The notes: generated by a model from the sequence alone, not told the origin. A stretch of DNA of 50,128 bases from Candidatus Woesearchaeota archaeon (GCA_014729675.1 WJJM01000013.1:1-50128), one strand, 5' to 3'; positions 6,644 through 15,440 are shown, counted from the first letter of the stretch. A program made the numbers and translations.

Positions 6644-7789
6644 CTAGAATCTTTCAAGTGTTTTCTTCAGGCTTTGACGTGTTTTTTCCCATGAGAACCT
6701 TTTAATGATAGTGTTTCTTGCAAGCTTTCCTATCTCCTGCCTCTGGAGGTTGTTCTTTATCAAAACTTCAAGCTTTTTTCTCAATGCAAATGAATTTCTT
6801 TTTGGGAAGAAGAAACCGTTTACCCTGTCTTGTATATAGTCAGGAATATATCCTACCTTGGTAGCGACAACAGTAAGGCTGCAGGACATGGCCTCTAATG
6901 TAGCCAGTGAAGTTGTCTCTGTCAGTGAAGGCATGACAAAGATATCCATCGCCTGATAATAGGGGACAACATCTTTCCTAAATCCAGTAATCTTCATATG
7001 AGGGATATCCTTAAATATGCTCTTTTCTGCTTCTGTTCCAGAACCTACTATAAGAAGGAATATCTTCTTATATGTTTTTTTCATCTCTTTGTATGCTTCT
7101 GTCAATGTCTCAAGATTTTTTTCATTGCTCAGCCTTCCGCAATAGCCTATCACCTTATAATCAGGAGGGATATTGATATTCTCTTTTGCCTTTTCCTTGT
7201 TTTCAGGAGGAATAAACCTTTCTGTATCAACTCCCAGATGTAGAACTTTCATAGGAGAATAAACACCTTTTGCTACAAGTTCTGATGCAAGTTTTTTATA
7301 TGGAAGAAGCAGCAAGGAGCATTTATTATAAAGATGAAGTACAATTTTTCTTATGAACTTTGAGAGTATATTCTTGATAGAGTTTGGAATGGAGAATACA
7401 TCTACTGCCTGTTCCCATGTTATCTGATGCACGTAAGTTATGACCGGCTTTTTGTATTTCTTCCCGTAATAGATAGACAATGCACCTATAGCTGCAAGAT
7501 CCTGGGTGAAGATTATATCTGAGCCTTTTACAAGCATCTTTATCTTCTTTAAATTTTTTAGGGAAGGCCTTATGCTACTATAGCCCGCCATCTTCAGCTT
7601 TTCTGAAGTCTTAAGGCAGACAAGTCTTGCTTTTCCAATCGGTTCCTGTTCTTCCCTGAATCCTGGAGCGATGATTGTTGTTTCATATTCTTCTGTTAAT
7701 GAAGGGATGGTCTTCTTGAGAAACCTTGTGACTCCATCTATCTTAGGAGGGTACGTGTCTGTCGCAACGAGTAGCTTTTTTTTGTACAT
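6644..7789 (-). CDS. GT4-type glycosyltransferase
   Basis: A 381-residue GT-B retaining glycosyltransferase that would move a sugar from an NDP donor onto a cell-envelope lipid or glycan on the cytoplasmic face. The N-terminal domain begins VATDTYPPKIDGVTRFL, the usual Gly-containing acceptor loop. The C-terminal domain has VIGYCGRLSNEKNLETL and the donor-site EX7E motif as ETTSLATLE near residue 290, followed by EAMSCSLTVVATKVGYIPDY. Length is normal. It starts one base after the PIG-L deacetylase stop, so the two form an operon. An N-acetylglucosaminyl transferase plus de-N-acetylase pair is plausible, but donor and acceptor cannot be read from sequence. Confidence 0.85.
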   Translation of the reverse strand: MYKKKLLVATDTYPPKIDGVTRFLKKTIPSLTEEYETTIIAPGFREEQEPIGKARLVCLKTSEKLKMAGYSSIRPSLKNLKKIKMLVKGSDIIFTQDLAAIGALSIYYGKKYKKPVITYVHQITWEQAVDVFSIPNSIKNILSKFIRKIVLHLYNKCSLLLLPYKKLASELVAKGVYSPMKVLHLGVDTERFIPPENKEKAKENINIPPDYKVIGYCGRLSNEKNLETLTEAYKEMKKTYKKIFLLIVGSGTEAEKSIFKDIPHMKITGFRKDVVPYYQAMDIFVMPSLTETTSLATLEAMSCSLTVVATKVGYIPDYIQDRVNGFFFPKRNSFALRKKLEVLIKNNLQRQEIGKLARNTIIKRFSWEKTRQSLKKTLERF

Positions 7790-7790
7790 C

Positions 7791-8444
7791 TTATCTTATC
7801 TTAAAAAATCTCTCAGCGTATCTTTTTTGTATGTGGAGACCGTGTGCAATCGCTCTCACATAGACGCTCCAGAATAAAGCCAAAAGGCTTGAAAACTGAG
7901 AAGGGAAGCATTTCAATGCCTTTATCTTTTTCTGGAATGTATCTGAAACATCAACATATAGTTTTGGAAGATGAGACCTCTTAAAGGTAAAAGGGTTCCA
8001 TATGTCAAAAGCATATATCTCACAGCTGTAACCTGTGTCTTCTAATATTTTCATCATTATCTTGTAGGAAGCTCTGTGGTCAGGATGAGGGTCTTCAGGA
8101 TTATGTGTGAAGATCTTAGCAGGCTTTATCTTGTTTATCATATGCTTTATCTTTTCATCTATCTCCTTAAATTCTGCCTGCTTAAGGAACTTTCCTTCTT
8201 TAAGTCCCAGGAACAATATTCCCCTGCCCCCTATGATCTTGTCTGCTTTTTCAGATTCTTTTACCCTTGTCTTTATCGCTTCCTCTTTCTTAAGCCAGGG
8301 CAGTCCTGCCTCTCCGTATGACAATATTATAGTGTATATCTCCTTTCCCTGTTCTGCATATTTTGCTAATGTGGCTCCTGGACCGAATATCTGGTCATCT
8401 GAATGAGCGCAGAATACAAGTATGGATTCTTTTTTCTTTTTCAT
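7791..8444 (-). CDS. PIG-L/LmbE-family zinc deacetylase
   Basis: A 217-residue PIG-L family enzyme; characterised members remove N-acetyl groups from GlcNAc-containing lipids or thiols. AHSDDQ near residue 13 and HPDH near 120 supply the zinc ligands and general base, and FTHNPEDPHPDH is the canonical context. The protein is the first gene of a two-gene minus-strand operon with the GT4 glycosyltransferase downstream. A GlcNAc-lipid that is made and then deacetylated is the natural inference, although the substrate is not fixed by the motifs. Start at 8444 (MKKKKESILVFCAHSDD) fits the family, which begins just before the DD motif. Confidence 0.85.
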   Translation of the reverse strand: MKKKKESILVFCAHSDDQIFGPGATLAKYAEQGKEIYTIILSYGEAGLPWLKKEEAIKTRVKESEKADKIIGGRGILFLGLKEGKFLKQAEFKEIDEKIKHMINKIKPAKIFTHNPEDPHPDHRASYKIMMKILEDTGYSCEIYAFDIWNPFTFKRSHLPKLYVDVSDTFQKKIKALKCFPSQFSSLLALFWSVYVRAIAHGLHIQKRYAERFFKIR

Positions 8445-8488
8445 AAGACAATATTAGAATGTATTGTTTATTAAGTTTTTGTTTAAGA

Positions 8489-8582
8489 TGCGCCGAGCGG
8501 GATTTGAACCCACATTAACGGCTGTCTTCCCGGCAACTGCCGGCGATGGAAGGCCGTTGTCATGCCATTAGACCATCGGCGC
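8489..8582 (-). tRNA. tRNA-Gly(TCC) with 23-nt intron
   Basis: Acceptor GCGCCGA/TCGGCGC, D stem GTCT/TGAC, anticodon stem ACGGC/GCCGT, T arm GTGGG-TTCAAAT-CCCGC, discriminator A, no encoded CCA. Removing 8524-8546 gives the loop CTTCCAA with anticodon TCC. The intron follows position 37, the canonical archaeal site. Loop bases CTTC pair with intron GAAG, the 5' bulge is CA|T and the 3' bulge AC|A. An intron hairpin CCGGC-AGTT-GCCGG follows after two extra unpaired bases. The organism must therefore have a BHB-cleaving splicing endonuclease and an RNA ligase. Confidence 0.93.
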
Positions 8583-8619
8583 GCAGAGATAGAGAAAAAT
8601 ATATCCTTTATAAATCTTA

Positions 8620-9648
8620 TCATAAATTCTTTTTAAAGATATCTAAAAACCTCTCAAAATCCTGTTTTTTAACATTTGCTCCGCATGCATGCTCATGCCC
8701 TCCACCATACCCTTCTGTCTCTTTCAGGGCTTTTTCAAGTATGGGCGGGATGATGATATTTTTTGACCTTATAGACATCTTCATCTCACCGTCTTTTTCT
8801 CTTGCTATTATAGTCAGTTTGTCAGGATTGCGGTGCAGAAGCTCGTTTGCAATGTCTTTTGTAAAGCTCATCTTTCCGCTTTGATATTCAAACAAAAGTA
8901 TCTTTCCTCTTGGCTTGACCTTGAGTGCTTTTTTGAGCATATTTTGATATTCTTTGTCTATCTTTTCAAAATTCTTGTATATGTATTTTCCCTTGGGTGT
9001 TTCCTGATCCAGGATCTCATAAGGGGTCTTTATCCGGGTAAATATCTTTGCATATTTCAATGCATCCTGTGTTGTACCTTTCAATGAGAATGATATTATG
9101 TCTATGAGCTTTCCCAGCTTTGTCTCGAATAAGGCATCTTCTGGGTTGTCTATGCTTTCAGGAAGCAGATCTGGATATTCTTTTCTGAACTCTTCTATAA
9201 AATAAGGCCAGTGCCAGTCTGCTATGGCTCCTGCAGCAGCTATCCACATATCCTGCTGGACAACCTGGTAGCAAAGGCTTGATACAGGGGTGTTGTCTTC
9301 TTTGTCGTGCTTTCTTGGATTGAAGTAAAGAACATTTTCCCTTTTTAGAGGCTTGTGGTGATCTATCCAGATAATCTTAGGCTTTATTTTGTCTATGAAC
9401 TCCTGCTGAACGATGGCCAGATCAACGATAAATATCTTGTCAGGCTGGTATTCCTCTACTTTTTTTATGAACTTTTCATCTACATCAGGTGTTGTCTTGA
9501 CTATTATGCCTTTTCCTTCTTTTATGTATCTATATAACAGCAAGAATGAGCACAATCCGTCTGCATCATCATGGAAGAATATCAAGGGCTTCTTGCATGT
9601 CTGAAGCTCTTCCCTTATCTGATTTATCTCTTTATCTGTTAATGCCAT
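8620..9648 (-). CDS. DHH/DHHA1 phosphoesterase, archaeal RecJ-like
   Basis: A 342-residue DHH-superfamily phosphoesterase. The motifs are FFHDDADGLCS (residues about 24-34), IVDLA, the namesake WIDHHK near 100, and the C-terminal DHHA1 signature GGGHEHACGA (about 318-327). Archaeal relatives include the RecJ-like GAN nuclease that associates with GINS, and oligonucleotide or cyclic-dinucleotide phosphodiesterases. I cannot tell which applies. The start at 9648 (MALTDKEIN) was chosen over an upstream in-frame ATG at 9678 because the latter adds a low-complexity extension (MFFSSSIKIK) unlike the family. It lies between the tRNA gene and a probable terminator, so it is likely its own transcript. 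Confidence 0.85.
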   Translation of the reverse strand: MALTDKEINQIREELQTCKKPLIFFHDDADGLCSFLLLYRYIKEGKGIIVKTTPDVDEKFIKKVEEYQPDKIFIVDLAIVQQEFIDKIKPKIIWIDHHKPLKRENVLYFNPRKHDKEDNTPVSSLCYQVVQQDMWIAAAGAIADWHWPYFIEEFRKEYPDLLPESIDNPEDALFETKLGKLIDIISFSLKGTTQDALKYAKIFTRIKTPYEILDQETPKGKYIYKNFEKIDKEYQNMLKKALKVKPRGKILLFEYQSGKMSFTKDIANELLHRNPDKLTIIAREKDGEMKMSIRSKNIIIPPILEKALKETEGYGGGHEHACGANVKKQDFERFLDIFKKNL

Positions 9649-9668
9649 TTTTATCTTAATACTAGATG

Positions 9669-9707
9669 AAAAAAACAAAAAAATTCAATATCTGGATATT
9701 GTCCAGA
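9669..9707 (-). terminator. Intrinsic terminator on the minus strand
   Basis: TCTGGA (9691-9696) and TCCAGA (9702-9707) form a 6-bp stem with a 5-nt loop. Reading on the minus strand, a T-rich run (GAATTTTTTTGTTTTTTTC) follows the hairpin. It would end the transcript of the methyltransferase gene at 9728-10354. A minus-strand TATA-like TTTATATA at 9714-9721 may alternatively start a leadered DHH transcript. Confidence 0.5.
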
Positions 9708-9727
9708 ATAATAGTATATAAAGTTTG

Positions 9728-10354
9728 CTAATTTGATCTTATCAAGTATATTATCCTATTATCATATCTTTTTATCCTTGGATTGAACTCTCTGAATGTT
9801 TTTTCATCGCATCCATAGAGATGAGATATTCCCAGATCCATGTAAGGGCAGTCTAAGATTAAATTATCTGAACTTTTTAGGCATTTTTTTATTATCTTTT
9901 TAGGATGTTTAAAATGTTCTATAACTGAGATCAATACAATATAATCATATCTTTTTGAAAGATTATCTTTGATAATATCTAAGTTAGAAAATGTTATGTT
10001 TTTTGAGTTTGTTCTTGCTTTTTTTATGGCTTCTTTGCTGAAATCGCAGCCATGTATATCTGCTTTTGGAAAATTGTCTTTTATCAGCCTGCATCCCTGG
10101 CCAAGTCCGCAGCCTATGTCCAACAATGAGAAATTTTTATCTTTTGGAAGATGTTTGAGGATCTCTTTATAGTTTTCATTGCCTATACTTCTGCAGCCTT
10201 TTTTGAACTTGCTGTTCCAGAATCTTTTTGTATTGATGTTAAGATTGAATGCCTTTACTGTCTTTTCATATATGTTTTGGAAATGTTTACTATATCTCCA
10301 GGGCAATCTTTTTTCAAGAAATAATGCTTTCAGAAGATTTGTTGGTCTATTCAT
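9728..10354 (-). CDS. SAM methyltransferase with shared N-terminal motif
   Basis: A 208-residue class I SAM-dependent methyltransferase. Motif I is LLDIGCGLGQGC, motif II GCDFSKEAI, and IVLISVIEHFKHP is the post-motif block of small-molecule methyltransferases. It probably methylates a glycan or lipid-linked intermediate given the surrounding sugar genes. The ATG at 10354 overlaps the previous stop (ATGAATAG). Before the fold comes an extension, LLKALFLEKRLPWRYSKHF, nearly the same as the N-termini of the glycosyltransferases at 13079-14218 and 45001-45816. This supports the start and hints at a common targeting or docking element. Confidence 0.82.
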   Translation of the reverse strand: MNRPTNLLKALFLEKRLPWRYSKHFQNIYEKTVKAFNLNINTKRFWNSKFKKGCRSIGNENYKEILKHLPKDKNFSLLDIGCGLGQGCRLIKDNFPKADIHGCDFSKEAIKKARTNSKNITFSNLDIIKDNLSKRYDYIVLISVIEHFKHPKKIIKKCLKSSDNLILDCPYMDLGISHLYGCDEKTFREFNPRIKRYDNRIIYLIRSN

Positions 10355-11300
10355 CTTTGTAATACTCTTTGTACCATTCAACAAACTTTTTCACTCCCTG
10401 TTCTATGTTTGTTTTTGGAGCATACTGAAGGAGTTTTTCTGCTTTTGATGTGTCTGCATATGTCAGGGGGACATCTCCCATCTGCATAGGCATCATGTTC
10501 TTCATAGCTGTTTTTCCTGTATTGTTTTCTATACACTTTATGAAATACATCAGGTCCTGAGGCTGGCCACGGCCAAGATTAAAGATTTCATAAGGCAGAG
10601 GGTTGTCTATTGATGCTGCTATTCCCTGGACTATATCAGCTACATATGTGAAGTCCCTTTTCATATCTCCGTTGTTGTATACATCTATTGGCTTATCTTC
10701 AAGTATATTTTTGGTGAACTTGAAAAGCGCCATGTCAGGCCTTCCGTATGGGCCATATACTGTAAAGAATCTTAGTCCTGTGCAGTTAAGACCATAAAGC
10801 TTGTGATAAGTGTAAGCCATCTGCTCATTTGCTTTTTTTGTTGCAGCGTATAAAGAGATAGGCTTGTCTAATTGCTCAGTTTCTTTGAATGGGATATTTT
10901 TACATTCACCATATACTGAAGAAGAGGAAGCGTAAACAATATTTTTTATCTTGAAATCTTTTGCCAGTTCTAAGATGTTAAGGAAGCCCATCTCATTTGA
11001 TGTTATGTATACAAATGGATTTTCCAATGAATATCTGACTCCTGCTTGTGCTGCTAAATTGACTATTGTGTCTATGTCTTTTTCAAATACCTGTTTTAAT
11101 TCTTCTCTGTTTGATATATCGATCTTATGGAAGATGTAATTTTTATGCTGTTTTAAGATATCGTTTCTTGATTCTTTAAGTTTTGGATCATAGTATTGGT
11201 TGAGGTTGTCTATCCCGATTATCTGATCTCCTCTTTCTAATAATGCTTTGGCTAAGTGAAATCCTATGAATCCTGCTGTTCCTGTTATCAGTATTTTCAT
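10347..11300 (-). CDS. UDP-glucuronate 4-epimerase
   Basis: A 317-residue extended SDR making UDP-galacturonate from UDP-glucuronate. TGTAGFIGFHLAKALLERGD is the NAD-binding turn; IDNLNQYYDPKLKESR, LAAQAGVRYSLENPF and ASSSSVYGE are hallmarks of the UDP-GlcA epimerase branch. The catalytic pair is Tyr and Lys in LYAATKKANEQM, and LRFFTVYGPYGRPDMALF is the substrate-side signature. Together with the UDP-xylose synthase at 14184 it implies a UDP-GlcA pool, although no UDP-glucose dehydrogenase lies in the window. The last eight bases overlap the next gene. Confidence 0.88.
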   Translation of the reverse strand: MKILITGTAGFIGFHLAKALLERGDQIIGIDNLNQYYDPKLKESRNDILKQHKNYIFHKIDISNREELKQVFEKDIDTIVNLAAQAGVRYSLENPFVYITSNEMGFLNILELAKDFKIKNIVYASSSSVYGECKNIPFKETEQLDKPISLYAATKKANEQMAYTYHKLYGLNCTGLRFFTVYGPYGRPDMALFKFTKNILEDKPIDVYNNGDMKRDFTYVADIVQGIAASIDNPLPYEIFNLGRGQPQDLMYFIKCIENNTGKTAMKNMMPMQMGDVPLTYADTSKAEKLLQYAPKTNIEQGVKKFVEWYKEYYKDE

Positions 11301-11408
11301 TTTCTGTTGTTTTTTTTAATAAAAAAATCCTATCTATGGCAGAAATTTTTTAAAATTTCTGCAACTTTTTCTGGACAGCTTATGCTTACTTTTAAACCCT
11401 GTTGAAAT

Positions 11409-12359
11409 CTAAGATTTCCTGTGGCTTGAAAAGCTTTGCTTTTCAAACCATTCAAATGTTTCTTTCAATCCTTCTTCAAATGAATGTTTTGGCTCCCAGC
11501 CGAGTTCTTCTTTTGCTAATGTTGTGTCTAATACTATGTCTTTTACTTCTCCTTTTATAGCATCTACATGTTCTGCATTTCCTTTAAATCCTGAAAGATT
11601 CTTCAATATACTGAATATTTCATTTACACTTATCTGTTTTCCGTTTGCAAGATGGAAAAGCTTATGTTTTGGATTTTTGTCTATAGAATTGACTATAAAT
11701 CCTGCTAAGTCTTTGACATAGAGGAAGTCTCTTGTCTGTTCTCCGTCTCCAAATATCTTAGGAGTCTCATTATTTAACATAAGGTGAGAAAAGATTGCAG
11801 TCACTCTTTTTGTTTTTGGGTCATCTCTTGGGCCGTATACATTTCCAAAACAGAATATAAGATAATCTAAATCATATAGATAATTGTAAAGCCAAACATA
11901 GTGTTCTGCTGTATGCTTTGAGATGCCGTATGGGGAAGTTGGCTTTATGGGATGTTTTTCATCTACAGGGAGATATTCTGGTTCTCCTACACGGGCTCCG
12001 CCTGTTGAAGTGTATATTATCTTTTTTACTTTATTGTTTTTGCATGCTTCTAATACACTTATAGTTCCAATGATGTTTATGCTTGCGTCTTCTGCTGGTT
12101 GTTCTAAAGATTTTCTGAGCATTACCTGTGCAGCTGCATGTATGACTACTTCTGGCTGCTCTTTTTTGAAGATATTGTCTATCTCTTCTGTATTTCTTAT
12201 GTCTTCTTTGTATAACTTTGCTTTTGGATTAAGGTATTCTTGTTTTCCTGTAGAAAGATTGTCGATTATTATGACTTCATTGCCTTTTTCTATGAGCATA
12301 TCTACTATATTGCTTGCTATAAATCCACATCCTCCTGTAACTAATATCTTTTTTGGCAT
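11409..12359 (-). CDS. UDP-glucose 4-epimerase-like SDR
   Basis: A 316-residue extended SDR epimerase, nearest by motif to GalE-type UDP-hexose or UDP-HexNAc 4-epimerases. It has TGGCGFIASNIVDMLIEKG (NAD site), IIDNLSTGKQEYL (adenosine-binding Asp), YTSTGGARVGEP in place of SSSAVYG, and catalytic Tyr/Lys in SPYGISKHTAEHY. GNVYGPRDDP and FGDGEQTRDFLYV are substrate-loop signatures of the group. The exact hexose is not decided by sequence. The TATA box at 12381-12388 puts the start at a leaderless position. The 108-bp gap downstream (11301-11408) holds no gene or strong signal that I can see. Confidence 0.8.
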   Translation of the reverse strand: MPKKILVTGGCGFIASNIVDMLIEKGNEVIIIDNLSTGKQEYLNPKAKLYKEDIRNTEEIDNIFKKEQPEVVIHAAAQVMLRKSLEQPAEDASINIIGTISVLEACKNNKVKKIIYTSTGGARVGEPEYLPVDEKHPIKPTSPYGISKHTAEHYVWLYNYLYDLDYLIFCFGNVYGPRDDPKTKRVTAIFSHLMLNNETPKIFGDGEQTRDFLYVKDLAGFIVNSIDKNPKHKLFHLANGKQISVNEIFSILKNLSGFKGNAEHVDAIKGEVKDIVLDTTLAKEELGWEPKHSFEEGLKETFEWFEKQSFSSHRKS

Positions 12360-12380
12360 AAGATTAGAATTAGATGTTTA

Positions 12381-12388
12381 TTTATAAA
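12381..12388 (-). promoter_or_regulatory. TATA box of the GalE-like gene, leaderless
   Basis: TTTATAAA on the minus strand, 22-29 nt before the start codon at 12359. It is one half of a divergent promoter pair with the + strand box at 12426. Confidence 0.55.
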
Positions 12389-12425
12389 TCTTACTGGATT
12401 TTCGGTTATACTTTAAACAAAAACA

Positions 12426-12435
12426 TTTTTATATG
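12426..12435 (+). promoter_or_regulatory. TATA box of the frameshifted methyltransferase gene
   Basis: TTTTTATATG centred about 25 nt before the ATG at 12456, again a leaderless arrangement. Confidence 0.5.
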
Positions 12436-12455
12436 ATATTTCATCTGGAAGTTTT

Positions 12456-13084
12456 ATGGAGGGTAAAGAACTTAAAAAAGAGCTTTCTAAATTTGATAAG
12501 CTCAATGTCTGGGACAGAGGGTACAGAAGCAAAGATTGGCTGAATATTACATTGGATTCAGATGTTCCTAAAGGCAGGGTTGTAGAACAAGATGGTTTTG
12601 CTTTGCTAAGAAAAGAGATAAGAGAAGAGTTTCTGCCTTTTGAAAAATGCTCTTTGAGATATATATATATGCCAGCCATGTGATTACACACATGGATCTT
12701 AATCAAGCGATAAATTTTCTTAAAAGCTGTTATGATGCTATGCAGAAAGGGGGAAAGATAAGGCTGCCATTTCCTGATCTTGAACTATGGGCAAGAAAAT
12801 ATCTTGAAAATGACAGAGACTTTTTAGATACATATCATAAGACTTATCTTAGCAACAAGGACCTAAAGACAAGGGGGGAGATATTCATGTCCCATGTTCA
12901 TGGTTTTGGGCATAAGTTTGCATGGGATCTTGAATCTGTAAAAGATATTCTTGAAAGGGCAGGATTTTCAAATATTACTGTTAAGAATAATAGGGAGAGT
13001 GATCTTCCAAATATAGATGAGATAGAATCAGACAGGCCTGGAAGAATATTAGAGACAAAATATGTTGAAGCTGAAAAATTATAG
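12456..13084 (+). pseudogene. Methyltransferase-like gene frameshifted at an (AT)6 tract
   Basis: Frame one (12456-12683) and a second frame (to 13084) are the two halves of one Methyltransf_11-like protein. The first ends ...LPFEKCSLRYIYMPAM-stop. The second carries IYASHVITHMDLNQAINFLK, KGGKIRLPFPDLE and a C-terminal part ending [17 protein letters not shown]. The family reads through as YIYASHV. The shift falls in (AT)6 at 12659-12670, and losing one AT unit restores about 208 residues. Motif I is also degraded (LNVWDRGYRSKDWLNITLD where LNVGCG...WVNIDLD is expected), so even the restored protein might be inactive. It could be a slippage-switched gene, a pseudogene or an assembly error. 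It converges on the next gene with a 6-bp overlap. Confidence 0.65.
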
Positions 13085-14218
13085 TCTAAGTTCTTTGAAA
13101 ACATAATCAACCCATGATTTGGGCTCAAGGTAGCTGTCATAGTAATCGATAACATCCTTCTTTATCTTTTCTATCTGGTTTTGGTCCATGTTTAACACTT
13201 TGTTTATCTTTTCTATCATATTTTTTTTATCGAACACTATGCAGTTTTTCATGTCTTCTAATGCTGGAGAATAATATTCAGGATGGTCTGTTATGGGGAT
13301 TGTTCCTACTGCCATCGATTCGATAAGGTTATGGCATAAGGGAGATTCTCCAGAAGGGCAAAGGAAAAAATCCATCTTTGAAAGTGTCTGAAGCCATCTT
13401 TTTTCATCTACCCTAAAATCTTCATTGTTCAGGATAAACCTGTTTTTTTCTTCAAGCTGTTTTTCTGAATCCATTATCTTTAGATTTTTAATATTCTTTT
13501 TTATTGATTCAATTATCTCTACTCTTGACTGCAGTTTTTTTGTAGGCCTCTTATGATACACGCTTGCATCAGTCTTTCCGATAAATCCAGCTCTGATCTG
13601 CCGTTTATTGTTCCTAAGATCTTTTATTTCATTGTATCCTTCGGAAAGATACCTTGTTGGATACATGAATATATTCATCATCATAGAGTCTTCTTTCTTG
13701 CTGGGAAATGCCTGCATATGTTTTTTTATCTTTGGATTGGAATATTTCTCTTTTTCAAAATTAAATCCTATTATATCTTTCCAACCTTTATCAAGAAATT
13801 CTGGGTTTTTCTCAGAAGTCAGATATAAATAATCTTCTGGGCTTTTTGGAGGCTTGTATAGGATATTTACAGGTTCTTTAAAGATATTTTTATCTATGGG
13901 CCCAAGGTCATAGAAGCATCTTAGTTTTTTTGGAAATGGATGGATGATAGAAAGTTTGCAGTTCAGCAATACTGAAACATCATATCCTGCAAGCCTGAAC
14001 ACCCTTGAACAGGCAAATATATATCTTCCATAGTTTTTCAATGAATAGTCTAAAAGAACTTTTGGCTTGTTTTTTTGCTCTTGGTTCTGATGGTCTCTGT
14101 TTGCCTTTCTGCAGGCCTTGTACATATTGGGAAGCTGTTTTATGTTTCTTATAGTCTGCTTATATTTTGTTGGAAGCCTGTGCTCAAGAATCAACGCTTT
14201 CCATAGTGGAGTTGCCAT
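13079..14218 (-). CDS. Exostosin/GT-B-like glycosyltransferase
   Basis: A 379-residue putative glycosyltransferase. The C-terminal half has the donor-site layout seen in exostosin-like and other GT-B enzymes: [20 protein letters not shown], then [19 protein letters not shown]. The middle contains [20 protein letters not shown], a typical inter-domain strand. The catalytic family is not certain. The N-terminus [20 protein letters not shown] matches the tags of the methyltransferase at 9728 and the GT2 at 45001. That match supports the start at 14218 even though it overlaps the UDP-xylose synthase gene by 35 bp. Being coupled to UDP-xylose synthase suggests a pentose or uronic-acid donor; this is inference. 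Confidence 0.7.
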   Translation of the reverse strand: MATPLWKALILEHRLPTKYKQTIRNIKQLPNMYKACRKANRDHQNQEQKNKPKVLLDYSLKNYGRYIFACSRVFRLAGYDVSVLLNCKLSIIHPFPKKLRCFYDLGPIDKNIFKEPVNILYKPPKSPEDYLYLTSEKNPEFLDKGWKDIIGFNFEKEKYSNPKIKKHMQAFPSKKEDSMMMNIFMYPTRYLSEGYNEIKDLRNNKRQIRAGFIGKTDASVYHKRPTKKLQSRVEIIESIKKNIKNLKIMDSEKQLEEKNRFILNNEDFRVDEKRWLQTLSKMDFFLCPSGESPLCHNLIESMAVGTIPITDHPEYYSPALEDMKNCIVFDKKNMIEKINKVLNMDQNQIEKIKKDVIDYYDSYLEPKSWVDYVFKELRL

Positions 14219-15140
14219 TTTTGAAGTATTCTATAGTTTCTTTTAATCCTTGTTCTAGTTTTATTTTTGGCTGCCAGTCAAGTTTCTCTTTTGCTAAAGT
14301 TATATCCGGCTTTCTCTGCAGAGGGTCGTCTTCAGGCAAAGGCTTGTAGGTTATCTTTGAAGATGAGTTTGTCTTTTCAATGACTTTTTCTGCAAGTTCC
14401 AGGATAGTAAATTCATCAGGGTTCCCAAGATTGACAGGACCTGTGAAGTTTTCCTTGTTCATAAGACTGTACAATCCTTTTATGAGATCGGTTATATACT
14501 GGAATGATCTTGTTTGAGAGCCATCCCCATATACTGTTATTGGATAATTGTTCAGGGCCTGGATTATGAAATTTGAGACAACTCTTCCGTCTTCTTTTGC
14601 CATGTTCGGTCCGTAGGTGTTGAAGATCCTTGCTATCCTTATATCAACATTGTTCTCTCTTTTATAGTCCATCATGAATGTTTCTGCACATCTCTTGCCT
14701 TCATCGTAGCATGATCTTGGGCCCAGGCAATTTACATTTCCCCTGTATGTCTCTTTTTGAGGGTGTTCTTTTGGATCTCCGTAGACCTCTGATGTGGATG
14801 CCTGTAGGATTCTTGCTTTGCATCTTTTTGCTATGCCCAGCATGTTATAGATGCCTACAGTAGATGTCAGGGTTGTCTTTATAGGATCCCATTGATAATG
14901 CGGTGGAGAGGCGGGACAAGCCAGATTATAAATCTGGTCTACTTCAAGATAGATGGGCTGGATTATGTCGTGCCTTAAAAGATCAAAATTAGGATATTTC
15001 ATCAAAGGCTGTATGTTTTTCTTGCTTCCTGTGAAGAAATTATCCATGCAGATGACTTCATCTCCTTTTTCTAAAAGAAACTTACACAGATGAGAGCCTA
15101 TAAATCCTGCTCCTCCTGTAACTAGTATTTTTTTAGACAT
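14184..15140 (-). CDS. UDP-glucuronate decarboxylase (UDP-xylose synthase)
   Basis: A 318-residue SDR that oxidises and decarboxylates UDP-glucuronate to UDP-xylose. The UXS signatures are complete: [53 protein letters not shown], and catalytic [14 protein letters not shown], followed by [10 protein letters not shown] and [13 protein letters not shown]. Length equals that of soluble bacterial UXS. The family call is firm. It is first in its operon, with a TATA box at 15162-15169, and its 3' end overlaps the downstream glycosyltransferase, which argues for coordinated xylose production and transfer. Confidence 0.93.
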   Translation of the reverse strand: MSKKILVTGGAGFIGSHLCKFLLEKGDEVICMDNFFTGSKKNIQPLMKYPNFDLLRHDIIQPIYLEVDQIYNLACPASPPHYQWDPIKTTLTSTVGIYNMLGIAKRCKARILQASTSEVYGDPKEHPQKETYRGNVNCLGPRSCYDEGKRCAETFMMDYKRENNVDIRIARIFNTYGPNMAKEDGRVVSNFIIQALNNYPITVYGDGSQTRSFQYITDLIKGLYSLMNKENFTGPVNLGNPDEFTILELAEKVIEKTNSSSKITYKPLPEDDPLQRKPDITLAKEKLDWQPKIKLEQGLKETIEYFKNGNSTMESVDS

Positions 15141-15161
15141 ATCATTGGAATTAGGAGTTGG

Positions 15162-15169
15162 TTTATAAA
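15162..15169 (-). promoter_or_regulatory. TATA box of the UDP-xylose synthase operon
   Basis: TTTATAAA on the minus strand, 22-29 nt before the start at 15140. Confidence 0.55.
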
Positions 15170-15182
15170 TTTTATTGAAAAA

Positions 15183-15440
15183 TTGGGTTGTTTATTTGAT
15201 ATGTTTTTAATTCTTTAATAGCTTATGAATATAATATCTTTTTTAAACTTTTTATTAAAAAATTCAACCCATATTTCTAGGTCAACAATTTGCCCTGCAA
15301 TTATTATTTAAAAATAATAATTTATAAGCAAAAATACTTCGTATTTTCGCACTATAGCACTGAAACAGAGACGATGAGTTCTAATCTTTTTGGCCTAGTT
15401 TTTGGGAGTTGAGCATCAACTATCTCAAATAAAAATAAAG
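15183..15440. other. AT-rich divergent intergenic region with hairpins
   Basis: No gene is seen in this 250-bp stretch. It holds TGGGTTG near 15188 with its inverse CAACCCA near 15265, a perfect 10-bp palindrome AATTATTATT/AATAATAATT around TAAA (15299-15322), and a 7-bp hairpin AAAATAC-TTC-GTATTTT (15331-15347). These may be terminators, operators or remnants of a small mobile unit. None can be assigned. Confidence 0.4.
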
